64,000 nucleotides of DNA from DASVBE01 sp963770375 (GTDB lineage: Bacteria > Actinomycetota > Actinomycetes > Streptosporangiales > Streptosporangiaceae): the NCBI GenBank assembly GCA_963770375.1, contig CAVYPM010000005.1:62001-126000 (forward strand), written 5' to 3'. Position numbers and translations under genes: made by a program. Under the pieces are notes generated by a model, which was not told the DNA's origin, did not search any database, and saw nothing but the letters and a program-made list of their open reading frames with translations. Positions 1 through 12,767 of the stretch are shown here, piece after piece. Position 1 is the stretch's first letter. Each line of letters opens with the position of its first letter.

Positions 1-155
1 CGGGTGAGTCGCACGGGTTCAGGAAGGCCGACAGCATCATCGCCTCGCTGGAGGCCGAGCTGTCGTTCTACGGCCAGATCCTCGGCTTCACCCCGCCGGG
101 TGTGCCGGTGGTGAAGCTGACCGCGGGCGGCGCGCCGGCCCGGGACCAGGGTTAG
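1..155 (+). CDS. C-terminal end of an unrecognised protein (partial)
   Basis: An open frame enters from the left edge (codons begin at position 3) and stops at TAG 153-155, giving about 50 residues that include ADSIIASLEAELSFYG and end in ARDQG. The coding bias fits a real gene, and a strong hairpin follows the stop codon. I do not recognise the family from this fragment, and the start lies outside the window. It is convergent with rny. Confidence 0.6.
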   Translation, partial: GESHGFRKADSIIASLEAELSFYGQILGFTPPGVPVVKLTAGGAPARDQG

Positions 156-162
156 CGGCCGG

Positions 163-193
163 GCTGGGCCCGGCCGCTCTGGCCGGGCCCAGC
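163..193. terminator. Bidirectional hairpin terminator between convergent genes
   Basis: A perfect 13-bp inverted repeat (arms 163-175 and 181-193, loop GCTCT) lies between the stop of the left-edge gene (155) and the stop of rny (225). There is no U-tract, which is common for actinobacterial terminators. Its position between two convergent stops is the main support. Confidence 0.6.
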
Positions 194-237
194 GGGCGAA
201 CCGGTCGTAGCGGGCGAACCGGCGCTAGCGGGCAAAC
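191..237. repeat. 18-bp tandem repeat over the rny stop codon
   Basis: AGCGGGCGAACCGG occurs at 191-204 and 209-222, and a diverged copy (AGCGGGCAAAC) starts at 227 inside the last codons of rny. The period is 18 bp. Read in the rny direction each unit encodes Phe-Ala-Arg, so the downstream copies look like a local duplication of the gene end beyond its stop. Confidence 0.55.
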
Positions 238-1883
238 TCGGTGGCCCGCGACTCGCGGACCACGGTGACCCGGATCTGGCCGGGGTAGGTGAGTTCCTCC
301 TCGACCTGCTTGGCCACGTCCCTGGCGATCACCTGGGCCTGGATGTCGTCCACGTTCTCCGGCTGGACCATGACCCGGATCTCCCGGCCGGCCTGCATGG
401 CGAAGACCTTCTCCACGCCGTCCTGGGCCAGCGCGATCTGCTCGAGCCGCTCCAGCCGCTTGACGTAGGCCTCCAGCGATTCGCGGCGGGCGCCGGGGCG
501 GCCGCCGCTGATCGCGTCGGCGGCCTGGGTGAGCACGGCCTCGACGGTGCGGACCTCGACCTCGTTGTGGTGCGCCTCGATGGCGTGCACGACGTCGTCC
601 GGCTCGCCGTACCGGCGGGCGATCTCCGCGCCGATCAGCGCGTGGCTGCCCTCGACCTCGTGGGTCAGCGCCTTGCCGATGTCGTGCAGGACGGTGCACC
701 GCTTGAGCAGGGCCGGGTCGAGACCCAGCTCGCTGGCCATCATCCCGGCGATGTGCGCGGACTCCAGCAGGTGCTTGAGCACGTTCTGGCCGTAGGAGGT
801 GCGGTAGCGGAGCCGCCCGAGCAGGTTGGTGAGCTCCGGGTGCATGTCGGTGATGCCGAGGTCCACCATCGCGTCCTCGCCGGCCCGGACGCACAGCTGC
901 TCGATCTCGGCCTTGCTCCGATCGTAGGCCTCCTCGATGCGCTGCGGGTGGATCCGCCCGTCGAGCACCAGGCGCTCCAGCGTCAGCCGCCCGACCTCCC
1001 GGCGGACCGGGTCGAAGCAGGACAGGAGGACGGCCTCCGGGGTGTCGTCGATGATCAGGTTGACCCCGGTGACGGACTCGAACGAGCGGATGTTGCGGCC
1101 CTCGCGGCCGATGATCCGGCCCTTCATCTCGTCGCCGGGCAGGTGCAGCACGGACACCACGGACTCGCTGGTCTGCTCGCTGGCGACGCGCTGGATGGCC
1201 AGGGTGACGATCTTGCGGGCCCGCTTCTGGCCGTCCTTGCGGGCGTCGGACTCGATGTCCCGGACGATCAGCGCGGCCTCGCGCTTGGCCTGGTTCTCGA
1301 TGCCCGCCACCAGTTCGGCCTTGGCCTGGTCGGCGGTGAGGCTGGCGGCGCGCTCCAGCACGGCGCGGCGCTCCTCGGCCAGGCGGCCGAGCTCGGCCCG
1401 CTGCTGGTCGATCTCCCGCTGCGCCTCGGTCAGCGCGTCGCTGCGCTCCTCGGCCTTGCGCGCGTCCTCGTCGATCCGCTGCTCGCGCTCGGCCAGCCGG
1501 GTTTCCCGGCGCTCCAGGTCGCTGCGCAGCTGCCGGATCTCTTCCTTGACCTGCCGGATCTCGTTCTCGACCTCGCGGCGCGCGGTGGCGGACTGCTCGG
1601 CTGCGGTCTCCGCCCGGCGCACGATCGCGGCCGCGTCGGCCTCGGCCCGGTCCCGGATCTGGCTGGCCTCAGCGGTGGCGTCGGCCAGGACACGGTCACG
1701 CTGTTCCGCGCTGCGCTGTTCCCGTTCCTGCTGCTGCGCGGGATCGGCGCGGGCGGTGGTGGTGGGCGGCGCGGCGGGCGGGAGGTGACCGGGGCCGGGG
1801 CCCCGCCGGAGGACGACGAGAACCAGGGCGATAAGCGCGGCGACGAGCCCGATCGCCAGGACCAGCTCGATTCCGTTACCCAA
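225..1883 (-). CDS. rny: Ribonuclease Y
   Basis: Membrane-anchored endoribonuclease that starts mRNA decay. The 552 residues show the full family layout: one N-terminal membrane helix (about 6-25), a long charged coiled coil (about 50-215), a KH RNA-binding domain (motif GRIIGREGRNIRSFE), a catalytic HD domain (VLHDIGKALTHEVEGSH) and the conserved C-terminal region. The likely start is a TTG at 1881-1883 with GGAAGGGG upstream; I see no in-frame ATG that fits better. The gene lies downstream of recA-recX on the same strand, but about 1.7 kb away, with a GH16-like gene between them on the other strand. Confidence 0.96.
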   Translation of the reverse strand: MGNGIELVLAIGLVAALIALVLVVLRRGPGPGHLPPAAPPTTTARADPAQQQEREQRSAEQRDRVLADATAEASQIRDRAEADAAAIVRRAETAAEQSATARREVENEIRQVKEEIRQLRSDLERRETRLAEREQRIDEDARKAEERSDALTEAQREIDQQRAELGRLAEERRAVLERAASLTADQAKAELVAGIENQAKREAALIVRDIESDARKDGQKRARKIVTLAIQRVASEQTSESVVSVLHLPGDEMKGRIIGREGRNIRSFESVTGVNLIIDDTPEAVLLSCFDPVRREVGRLTLERLVLDGRIHPQRIEEAYDRSKAEIEQLCVRAGEDAMVDLGITDMHPELTNLLGRLRYRTSYGQNVLKHLLESAHIAGMMASELGLDPALLKRCTVLHDIGKALTHEVEGSHALIGAEIARRYGEPDDVVHAIEAHHNEVEVRTVEAVLTQAADAISGGRPGARRESLEAYVKRLERLEQIALAQDGVEKVFAMQAGREIRVMVQPENVDDIQAQVIARDVAKQVEEELTYPGQIRVTVVRESRATEFAR

Positions 1884-2785
1884 CGTTCGCCCCTTCCGCT
1901 CATGGGCGCCGATCTACCGCCTGGCCGGTATATCGGTCATGCCCTTCAGCGAGGAGCCGCATGCCGGTGCGATCAAGCCCCGGGACAGCCTGGTACTGGC
2001 CCGCCGCGCTGGCAGCCATCAGGCGGTGCTGCAACGTGCATGCCCCGGGCAAGGTGCCGTCCTGGCTGGCGTCCTCCTCGCCAGCCCCTCGACGCTCGGG
2101 CCCGCCGGCTGGTGGCCGATGGGCCCCGGCCGGACCACCCGGCCTGGACCTGGCGGGCCGCTGTGCGCGACCCGTCCTGAACCCTTTCACAGGCCCCGGA
2201 TGGCTGCCGTTTGGGCCGGCCGATTTGGCCTTCCGGTGCTCGTTACTGATCGTGTTGGCTTATCGTGACCCCGCTTGCGCGGAGCAAAATACCTCGCTGC
2301 CGTGAGGCTAAGCGTTGATTACGATTTGGTCAACGCTCCCCCACAGCCACCCCAGCCTGCGCAAATGCGTCCCCGCCACCCCTGCCCGCCCCCACCCCAG
2401 CCAGGCCCGCCACCCGCCCGCCGCCCTTGACCTGCGCGGGCGCCCCGCCCGTACCCACCGCCAGCCGCCCAGGCCCCGGGAGGAACCCTGCGCGGCAGAT
2501 GCGGAAATTTTGCCCAGCCGTCACCCCCGGGCCGCAAGAGTTCCCGAATCCCCTTCGGCTCCGGCCCGTCACCGGCCCTGGACCGCACCCCAGCCGGTCA
2601 CCAGCGCGTGACCCGGAGCAACCGTGCGCTAAGCACGGGTGGCGTGGCCCGTGGAGCTGACCCACAGCCGCCACCCAGAGACCTCCTGCGCGGGCTGGCC
2701 ATGGTCATCAGGCACCGGGACGCCACGGGCGGCTACGGTATTCCGGCCAAAGATCATTCGAGCTTGGCGGGAGCGCAATACGGTT
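1884..2785. other. Long intergenic region without a convincing gene
   Basis: About 900 bases separate the start of rny from the GH16-like gene. The short open frames here have no recognisable motif, poor codon bias and no ribosome site. The stretch around 2205-2340 is richer in A/T than its surroundings and may hold promoters for the two divergent genes, but I could not fix a convincing -35/-10 pair. No tRNA-like cloverleaf was seen. Confidence 0.4.
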
Positions 2786-3595
2786 ATGAGCAACCACGGC
2801 TACGGCAGGACCGAGATCCACGAGCGCTTTGATACGGGAGCGCTGGACGAAGACGTATGGACGGCGGCGTACCTGCCGGCCTGGAGCTCAGCACGCGAGG
2901 CGGCGGCGACGTACGCCCTCGATGACGACGGCCTGCACCTGACCATCCCGCCTAGCCAGCCGCTGTGGTGCCCTGACCTGCACGACGGCCCGCTGAGGGT
3001 GTCTGCGGTGCAAAGCGGCAACTGGTCGGGGCCGGCCGGCAGCCCCCAGGGCCAGCAGCCCTTCCGTGACGGCCTCGTCGTCCGGGAGGCGCAGCCCACC
3101 CAGTGGGGCCTCACCCCGCACTACGGCTACGTCGAAGTGCAGTGCCGGGCAACGATCCCCGGCCGCTCCATGTTCTCGGCCTGGATGGTTGGCCTGGAGG
3201 ACGAACCGGACCGGTGCGGCGAGATCTGCATCGTCGAAGTCTTCGGCGACACGGTCACGGTCGGCCAGGACAGGGGGCGGCCGACAGCCAGCCTCGGCTG
3301 CGGAATCAAAGCCCTCCGCGACCCGCACCTGACGCAGGAGTTCTCCGCCAGCCCCCACGAGATCGACGTCAGCACCGACCATCGCTACGCGGTCGACTGG
3401 CAGCCGGGCCGGGTCGGGTTCCTCGTCGATGACGTGCTGGTCAAGACCGTGCACCAGGCGCCGGACTACCCGATGCAGCTCATCCTCGGCGTCTTCGACT
3501 TTCCCGGCCGTGCTCCGGCCGGCCAGGCCGAGGTGCCGGTCCCGGAGCTCGTCGTGCGCCGGGTGCTCGCACGCAGCGGTCCTGCCGCGGTATGA
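2786..3595 (+). CDS. GH16-like (concanavalin-type) protein with altered catalytic motif
   Basis: 269 residues that resemble a glycoside hydrolase family 16 beta-jelly-roll: a region YGYVEVQCRATIPGRSMFSAW, then an active-site-like strand, then a C-terminal strand VDWQPGRVGFLVDDVLVKTV as in GH16 laminarinases. The usual catalytic motif E-[IL]-D-x-x-E appears as E146-I-C-I-V-E151, so both glutamates are present but the middle Asp is Cys. There is no signal peptide. I chose ATG 2786 because GGCGGGAG precedes it; the open frame runs further upstream but with poor codon bias. It ends 16 bp from the convergent recX stop. The fold is likely; enzyme activity is uncertain. Confidence 0.7.
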   Translation: MSNHGYGRTEIHERFDTGALDEDVWTAAYLPAWSSAREAAATYALDDDGLHLTIPPSQPLWCPDLHDGPLRVSAVQSGNWSGPAGSPQGQQPFRDGLVVREAQPTQWGLTPHYGYVEVQCRATIPGRSMFSAWMVGLEDEPDRCGEICIVEVFGDTVTVGQDRGRPTASLGCGIKALRDPHLTQEFSASPHEIDVSTDHRYAVDWQPGRVGFLVDDVLVKTVHQAPDYPMQLILGVFDFPGRAPAGQAEVPVPELVVRRVLARSGPAAV

Positions 3596-3611
3596 GCGCC
3601 CTGCTGGGTGG

Positions 3612-4913
3612 CTATTCAGCCGAGTCGGGGTCGGGCGGGTCGTCGAGGTCGATGCCGGTGGCGGCGAGGTCGATGCCTTCCTGCTCCAGGGCCTCCTTGA
3701 CCACGCGGTAGGCGAGGCCCGGGGGGTACCCCTTGCGGGCGAGAAGGCCGGTCAGCCGGCGGATCCGGGCGTCCGGCGGCAGACCGCGGGTGGCCGCGAG
3801 ACGCCGCTCGGCCAGGGCCCGTGCGGTCTCGGCCTCGCGCTCCGGGCTGAGCGTGCCGACCGCGGCCGCGATGTCCGGCTGGGCCACGCCGCGCTGCCGC
3901 AACTCGGCGGCCAGAGCTCGCCGGGCCAGGCCGCGGCCGTGGTGCCGGGACTCGACCCAGGCCTCCGCGAACGCGGCGTCGTCGATCAGCCGGACCTCGG
4001 CGAACCGGCCGAGCACCGCCTCGGCCACGTCATCGGGTATCCCCCGCTGGCGCAAAGCGGCAGCCAGCTGCGCGTGCGTCCGCGGCGCCGCCGTCAGCAT
4101 CCGCAGGCAGATCTGCCGCGCCGCCGCCTCCTGGCCCTCGGGACTCCCGGCGTCCAGCTCGTCATCCGGTGCCGGCTCCCGGTCCGCGCCGGGCCAGCCG
4201 TCCGCTCCCGCGCGGCGCCGCCGCCGGCCCGGACGTCCGCGTGCAGCCGGCCCGCCGCCCGGCTCCGGGTCCTCCTCTGGAGCAGCCCAGCCGCCCGCCG
4301 CAGGGCCATCCCCCCGGCGCGAGCGACGGCGCGGGACCGATCCGCCGCCCAGGTCCGGCCCGCTGTCCCCGCCTGGCCTGCTGTCCCCGCCTGGCTCGCC
4401 GTCCGCGCCAGGCCAGTCTTCCTTCGCTGCCTCACGCCGCCGGCCACGCGCCGCCAGACTGCCGTCTGCCGCTAGGCGGCTGGTGTCCAGCCAGCCCTCA
4501 GCATCAGGCTGGCCGTCCGGGCCGGGCCAGTTACCCGCCGCGGCGCCGCTTCCTCGCCGCGGGCGGCCGCGCTTGGCCGGCCCGCCGGCCGCCACTGAGT
4601 GGCGGCCTGGGCCGGTGCCGCGGCCGTCGCTGGCTGCTGTCGCTGGCTGGCTGTCGCTGGCTGGTCCGCTACCTCGGGCCAGCCGCCCCAGTCCGGCCAG
4701 CTTCCTGGCGGACGGCGCTCCGTGTCCGTGCGTCTGCTTCTGCCCGGCCGGCCGACCTGTGCCCGGCCCGCCGTCGCTGGCTGGCTGGCCGCTCCCGGCT
4801 GGCTGGCTCGCTGTGCCCGGCCCGGATGCCTCCGGGCCGGGCACGCTCGCCGTGGTGGAGCCTCGCCTGCGGGCGGGCTTGGGTGGCCGGGGCCCGGGGT
4901 CGCTGCTAGGCAC
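3612..4913 (-). CDS. recX: Regulatory protein RecX with a long N-terminal extension
   Basis: Modulator of RecA filaments. The recognisable RecX three-helix repeats occupy about residues 265-425 (RQICLRMLTAAPRTHAQLA, VLGRFAEVRLIDDAAFAEAW, LLARKGYPPGLAYRVVKEAL). The first 260 residues are a Gly/Pro/Arg/Asp-rich low-complexity extension, so the protein (433 aa) is about twice the usual length. The start is GTG 4911-4913, and the sequence GTGCCTAG overlaps the recA stop by 8 bases, which implies translational coupling. An internal start nearer the RecX domain cannot be excluded. Confidence 0.9.
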   Translation of the reverse strand: MPSSDPGPRPPKPARRRGSTTASVPGPEASGPGTASQPAGSGQPASDGGPGTGRPAGQKQTHGHGAPSARKLAGLGRLARGSGPASDSQPATAASDGRGTGPGRHSVAAGGPAKRGRPRRGSGAAAGNWPGPDGQPDAEGWLDTSRLAADGSLAARGRRREAAKEDWPGADGEPGGDSRPGGDSGPDLGGGSVPRRRSRRGDGPAAGGWAAPEEDPEPGGGPAARGRPGRRRRRAGADGWPGADREPAPDDELDAGSPEGQEAAARQICLRMLTAAPRTHAQLAAALRQRGIPDDVAEAVLGRFAEVRLIDDAAFAEAWVESRHHGRGLARRALAAELRQRGVAQPDIAAAVGTLSPEREAETARALAERRLAATRGLPPDARIRRLTGLLARKGYPPGLAYRVVKEALEQEGIDLAATGIDLDDPPDPDSAE

Positions 4914-6024
4914 CGCCTGCGGTGCCGACGGTGCCGGCGGGGACCGGTGCCGGCGTGATGTCGATGGCGGGGGCCGGGCGGGCCGTGGCGTCCACGTCGA
5001 GGCGGGCGCCGACGCCCAGCTTTTCCTTCAGCTTCTTCTCGATCTCGTCGGCGACGTCGGGGTTCTCGCGGAGGAAGTTACGCGCGTTCTCCTTGCCCTG
5101 GCCGAGCTGGTCGCCGTCGTAGGTGTACCAGGCGCCGGACTTGCGCACGATGCCGTGCTCCACGCCCAGGTCGATCAGGCTGCCTTCCTTGCTGATGCCG
5201 ACGCCGTACAGGATGTCGAACTCGGCGACCTTGAAGGGCGGGCTGCACTTGTTCTTCACGACCTTGACGCGGGTGCGGTTCCCGACCGCCTCGGTGCCGT
5301 CCTTGAGTGTCTCGATGCGCCGGATGTCCAGCCGGACCGAGGCGTAGAACTTCAGCGCCTTGCCGCCGGTGGTGGTCTCCGGCGAGCCGAACATGACGCC
5401 GATCTTCTCGCGCAGCTGGTTGATGAAGATGGCGGTGGTCTTGGTCTGGTTCAGCGCGCCGGCGATCTTGCGCAGCGCCTGGGACATCAGCCGGGCCTGC
5501 AGGCCGACGTGGCTGTCGCCCATCTCGCCCTCGATCTCCGCCCGCGGCACCAGCGCGGCCACCGAGTCGATGACCACTACGTCGATGGCGGCGGAGCGGA
5601 TCAGCATGTCCGCGATCTCCAGCGCCTGCTCCCCGGTGTCGGGCTGGGAGACCAGCAGCGCATCGGTGTCCACACCGAGCTTCTTGGCGTAGTCGGGGTC
5701 CAGCGCGTGCTCGGCGTCGATGAACGCGGCGATGCCGCCCGCCTTCTGCGCGTTGGCCACCGCGTGCAGGGCCAGCGAGGTCTTACCGCTGCTCTCCGGG
5801 CCGTAGATCTCCACGATCCGGCCCCGGGGCAGGCCGCCGATGCCCAGCGCGGCGTCGAGCGCGATCGACCCGGTGGGGATCACCTCTACCGGGGCACGCG
5901 CGTCGTCGCCAAGCCGCATGATCGCGCCCCGGCCGAACTGCCGCTCGATCTGGGTGAGCGCGGCCTCCAGGGACTTCTCCCTGTCGCCGTTCTTCGGCGC
6001 GCCCGCCCTGTCGTTCGGTGCCAT
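4906..6024 (-). CDS. recA: Recombinase RecA
   Basis: DNA strand-exchange ATPase and SOS co-protease. The Walker A motif GPESSGKT is at residues 75-82, with VVVIDSVAALVPRAEIEGEMGD as the Walker B/L1 region and GGKALKFYASVRLDIRR after L2. The length of 372 aa is normal. I chose ATG 6022-6024 because GGGAG sits 6 bases upstream and the protein then begins like other actinobacterial RecA proteins; the open frame extends 31 codons further but would run through the leader. A LexA box lies about 215 bp upstream. It is co-transcribed with recX. Confidence 0.98.
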   Translation of the reverse strand: MAPNDRAGAPKNGDREKSLEAALTQIERQFGRGAIMRLGDDARAPVEVIPTGSIALDAALGIGGLPRGRIVEIYGPESSGKTSLALHAVANAQKAGGIAAFIDAEHALDPDYAKKLGVDTDALLVSQPDTGEQALEIADMLIRSAAIDVVVIDSVAALVPRAEIEGEMGDSHVGLQARLMSQALRKIAGALNQTKTTAIFINQLREKIGVMFGSPETTTGGKALKFYASVRLDIRRIETLKDGTEAVGNRTRVKVVKNKCSPPFKVAEFDILYGVGISKEGSLIDLGVEHGIVRKSGAWYTYDGDQLGQGKENARNFLRENPDVADEIEKKLKEKLGVGARLDVDATARPAPAIDITPAPVPAGTVGTAGGA

Positions 6025-6429
6025 ATGAAACTCCCAAGGGGATTCCGGGGCCTGCGCCGTGCCAGCCTGCGCCAGCCGTGCGTCGGAGCCGTTCGCTTCC
6101 GGGTCGTTACCGGTCACGCCGCCCGGTAGCCGGGCCTCTCGTGAGCCGCAGCACTGACGCTACGCGCCGCTACTGACAATCCGGCCGCCGTTCCGGCCGC
6201 GGGGCCCCGCGGCCGGAAATGGCGGACAGCGTTACTCTAGACGAACAATTGTTCGATCATCAACGCAACACGCTCTGCTAGCCGGCGAGCTCCGGGCCGC
6301 TGAAGACGCGCTGCCTTCCCTCCTCGCTCCTTGGCGCTCCTTCGTCGCGCCGCGTCGCTCGTCGGGAAAACAGCGCGGCGGCCCTACAGCTCGCCAGGGC
6401 TGCGGCCTCCGCCGGCCAGGACAGCGCGG
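6025..6429. other. recA leader and promoter region
   Basis: 405 bases lie between the recA start and the DUF3046 gene. The only clear element is the LexA box listed separately. The rest (6260-6429) shows no open frame with good codon bias. Confidence 0.4.
6241..6256 (-). promoter_or_regulatory. LexA/SOS box upstream of recA
   Basis: ACGAACAATTGTTCGA matches the actinobacterial SOS consensus TCGAAC-N4-GTTCGA at 11 of 12 fixed positions. The inner 14 bases CGAACAATTGTTCG form a perfect palindrome. It lies about 217 bp upstream of the recA start, so recA-recX is probably induced by DNA damage through LexA. Confidence 0.85.
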
Positions 6430-6624
6430 TCAGCGCTGGAACTCTGGCAGCTCGAACGTGTCGCAGACCGCTGCCCAGACGATCTTGGGGTCGATCCCGT
6501 CAGACAGGGCCTGCTGGACGGTCCGCCCGCCGAGGCGGGCCAGCACCTGATCCTTGGCAACGCTCGCGGCGTAGCTCTCGCCGAACTGAGCGTTCATCCG
6601 CTCCCAGAACGCAGTAAGACGCAC
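6430..6624 (-). CDS. DUF3046 family small protein
   Basis: A 64-residue protein beginning MRLTAFWERMNAQFG, with a central LGGRTVQQALSDG and ending WAAVCDTFELPEFQR. This is the typical pattern of the DUF3046 family, which usually sits next to recA in actinobacteria. Its function is unknown. It reads in the same direction as recA. Confidence 0.88.
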   Translation of the reverse strand: MRLTAFWERMNAQFGESYAASVAKDQVLARLGGRTVQQALSDGIDPKIVWAAVCDTFELPEFQR

Positions 6625-6643
6625 CGCGCCAGAGTACCGGCGG

Positions 6644-7450
6644 CTAGCTGGGCTTTCGCGCGGTGAGGCTGGCGTAGGCGATGTACCCGTAGAAGGAGTG
6701 CGCCGCGGCCCGGCGGCGGCCCTCGGACTTGAGGGCCTGGGCCAGCTCAGGGCCGGCCCGGCCGGCCGCGGCCAGCGCGTCCGTGCCGCGGTCGATCAGG
6801 CTGAGCAGGTAGGCGGGCTCGGTGATCTGGGCGTAGCCGTGGCTGCGCAGCCCGATGCCGGTGAACCCGGCGGCCGCGGCCAGGCCGGGCAGCCGCCGGA
6901 TCACCCACGGGTCGTGGCAGGAGCCCTGGACGAACGCGTCCACACACGCCTGGAGCGGGTCAGCCGGACCGGTGGCCACGCTCACCGTGTTGTAGTCGCC
7001 GTCGAACACGGCCAGCGCGCCACCCGGCCGCAGTACACGGAACGCCTGCGCCAGCACGACCTCCGGGCCGGGCACGTGGCTCAGCACGGTGTGCAGCACG
7101 GCCAGGTTGAACGAGCCATCCGGCAGCGGCAGGTCGCGCCCATCGCCCTGGCGGAACGACAGGTTCGCCACGCTGGCGCTCAGCTCGCGGGCCCGGTCGA
7201 GGAACACCGGGGACGGATCGACGCCCGTGACCTCGCCAACGCCGGGACGGGCCGCCAGCACCCGGCTGATCGCGCCGGTGCCGCAGCCGATCTCCACCAC
7301 TGCGGCCCGGTCCGGCAGGTCCAGGCCGTCCAGGTAGGTGGCCAGCATGGCCTGCTGGGCGGGGTCCCGAGCGCGCAGCTCCATCGCCTCGGCCAGCTGC
7401 CTGGCGAGCGCCGGGTCCAGCTCGGTGATCTGGTTGTAGACGTCGGGCAT
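6644..7450 (-). CDS. Class I SAM-dependent methyltransferase
   Basis: 268 residues with a Rossmann methyltransferase core: motif I VVEIGCGTGAISRVLA (about residues 51-66), an acidic residue for the SAM ribose in VTGVDPSP, GDGRDLPLPDGSFN and a later HVPGPEVVLAQAFRVLRPGG. The start ATG 7448-7450 has GGGAGG six bases upstream; the open frame continues further but without good codon bias. It is UbiE/Methyltransf_11-like. The substrate cannot be told, and it lies 19 bp upstream of the DUF3046 gene. Confidence 0.88.
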   Translation of the reverse strand: MPDVYNQITELDPALARQLAEAMELRARDPAQQAMLATYLDGLDLPDRAAVVEIGCGTGAISRVLAARPGVGEVTGVDPSPVFLDRARELSASVANLSFRQGDGRDLPLPDGSFNLAVLHTVLSHVPGPEVVLAQAFRVLRPGGALAVFDGDYNTVSVATGPADPLQACVDAFVQGSCHDPWVIRRLPGLAAAAGFTGIGLRSHGYAQITEPAYLLSLIDRGTDALAAAGRAGPELAQALKSEGRRRAAAHSFYGYIAYASLTARKPS

Positions 7451-7778
7451 CAGTGCCTCCCGCGGCCAGATCCGGGCAGCATACCGCCCGCAACCCGGTC
7501 CGCGGCAGCCCGGCGGACGGCCCGGGTGGCTGGACCGCGCCGTCTGGCCGGCCGCCGCGGCGGCCGCCGCCTTGGCTGGATTACGGCACCGGGGGCGCGG
7601 GCCGCCCGCCTCAGGCTGGGTCGGTTGAGCGCCGGGCGGAACGCCGCGACTTCCGTACTCCTTAGTAAACGCCCACCACAACGGGCGCCGCACGGCCGTG
7701 ACCGCCGGCCGCCAGCCCGGTCGGCGGCCTGCCGGCGCTACGGCGCAAAGTGTCGGTGGGGGCAGGCAGGATGGTTAC

Positions 7779-12747
<4,969 letters not shown>

Positions 12748-12767
12748 GCGGCCCGGCGGCGGGCTGC
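12748..12767. terminator. Hairpin between convergent lhr and the Rieske gene
   Basis: The arms GCGGCCCG (12748-12755) and CGGGCTGC (12760-12767) pair with one G-U, with a GCGG loop, directly between the lhr stop and the stop of the convergent operon. No U-tract is present. Confidence 0.45.

Noticed and set aside
567..2180. Long open frame opposite rny
   Set aside because: Antisense shadow of a G+C-rich gene; Leu/Asp/Val-rich translation without domains, while the minus strand encodes a full RNase Y.
1884..2785. Possible small RNA or tRNA gene in the long intergenic region
   Set aside because: No cloverleaf, no strong hairpin with U-tract and no conserved RNA motif could be recognised by eye.
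3733..6129. 798-codon open frame opposite recX and recA
   Set aside because: Low-complexity shadow; both genes on the minus strand are complete and conserved.
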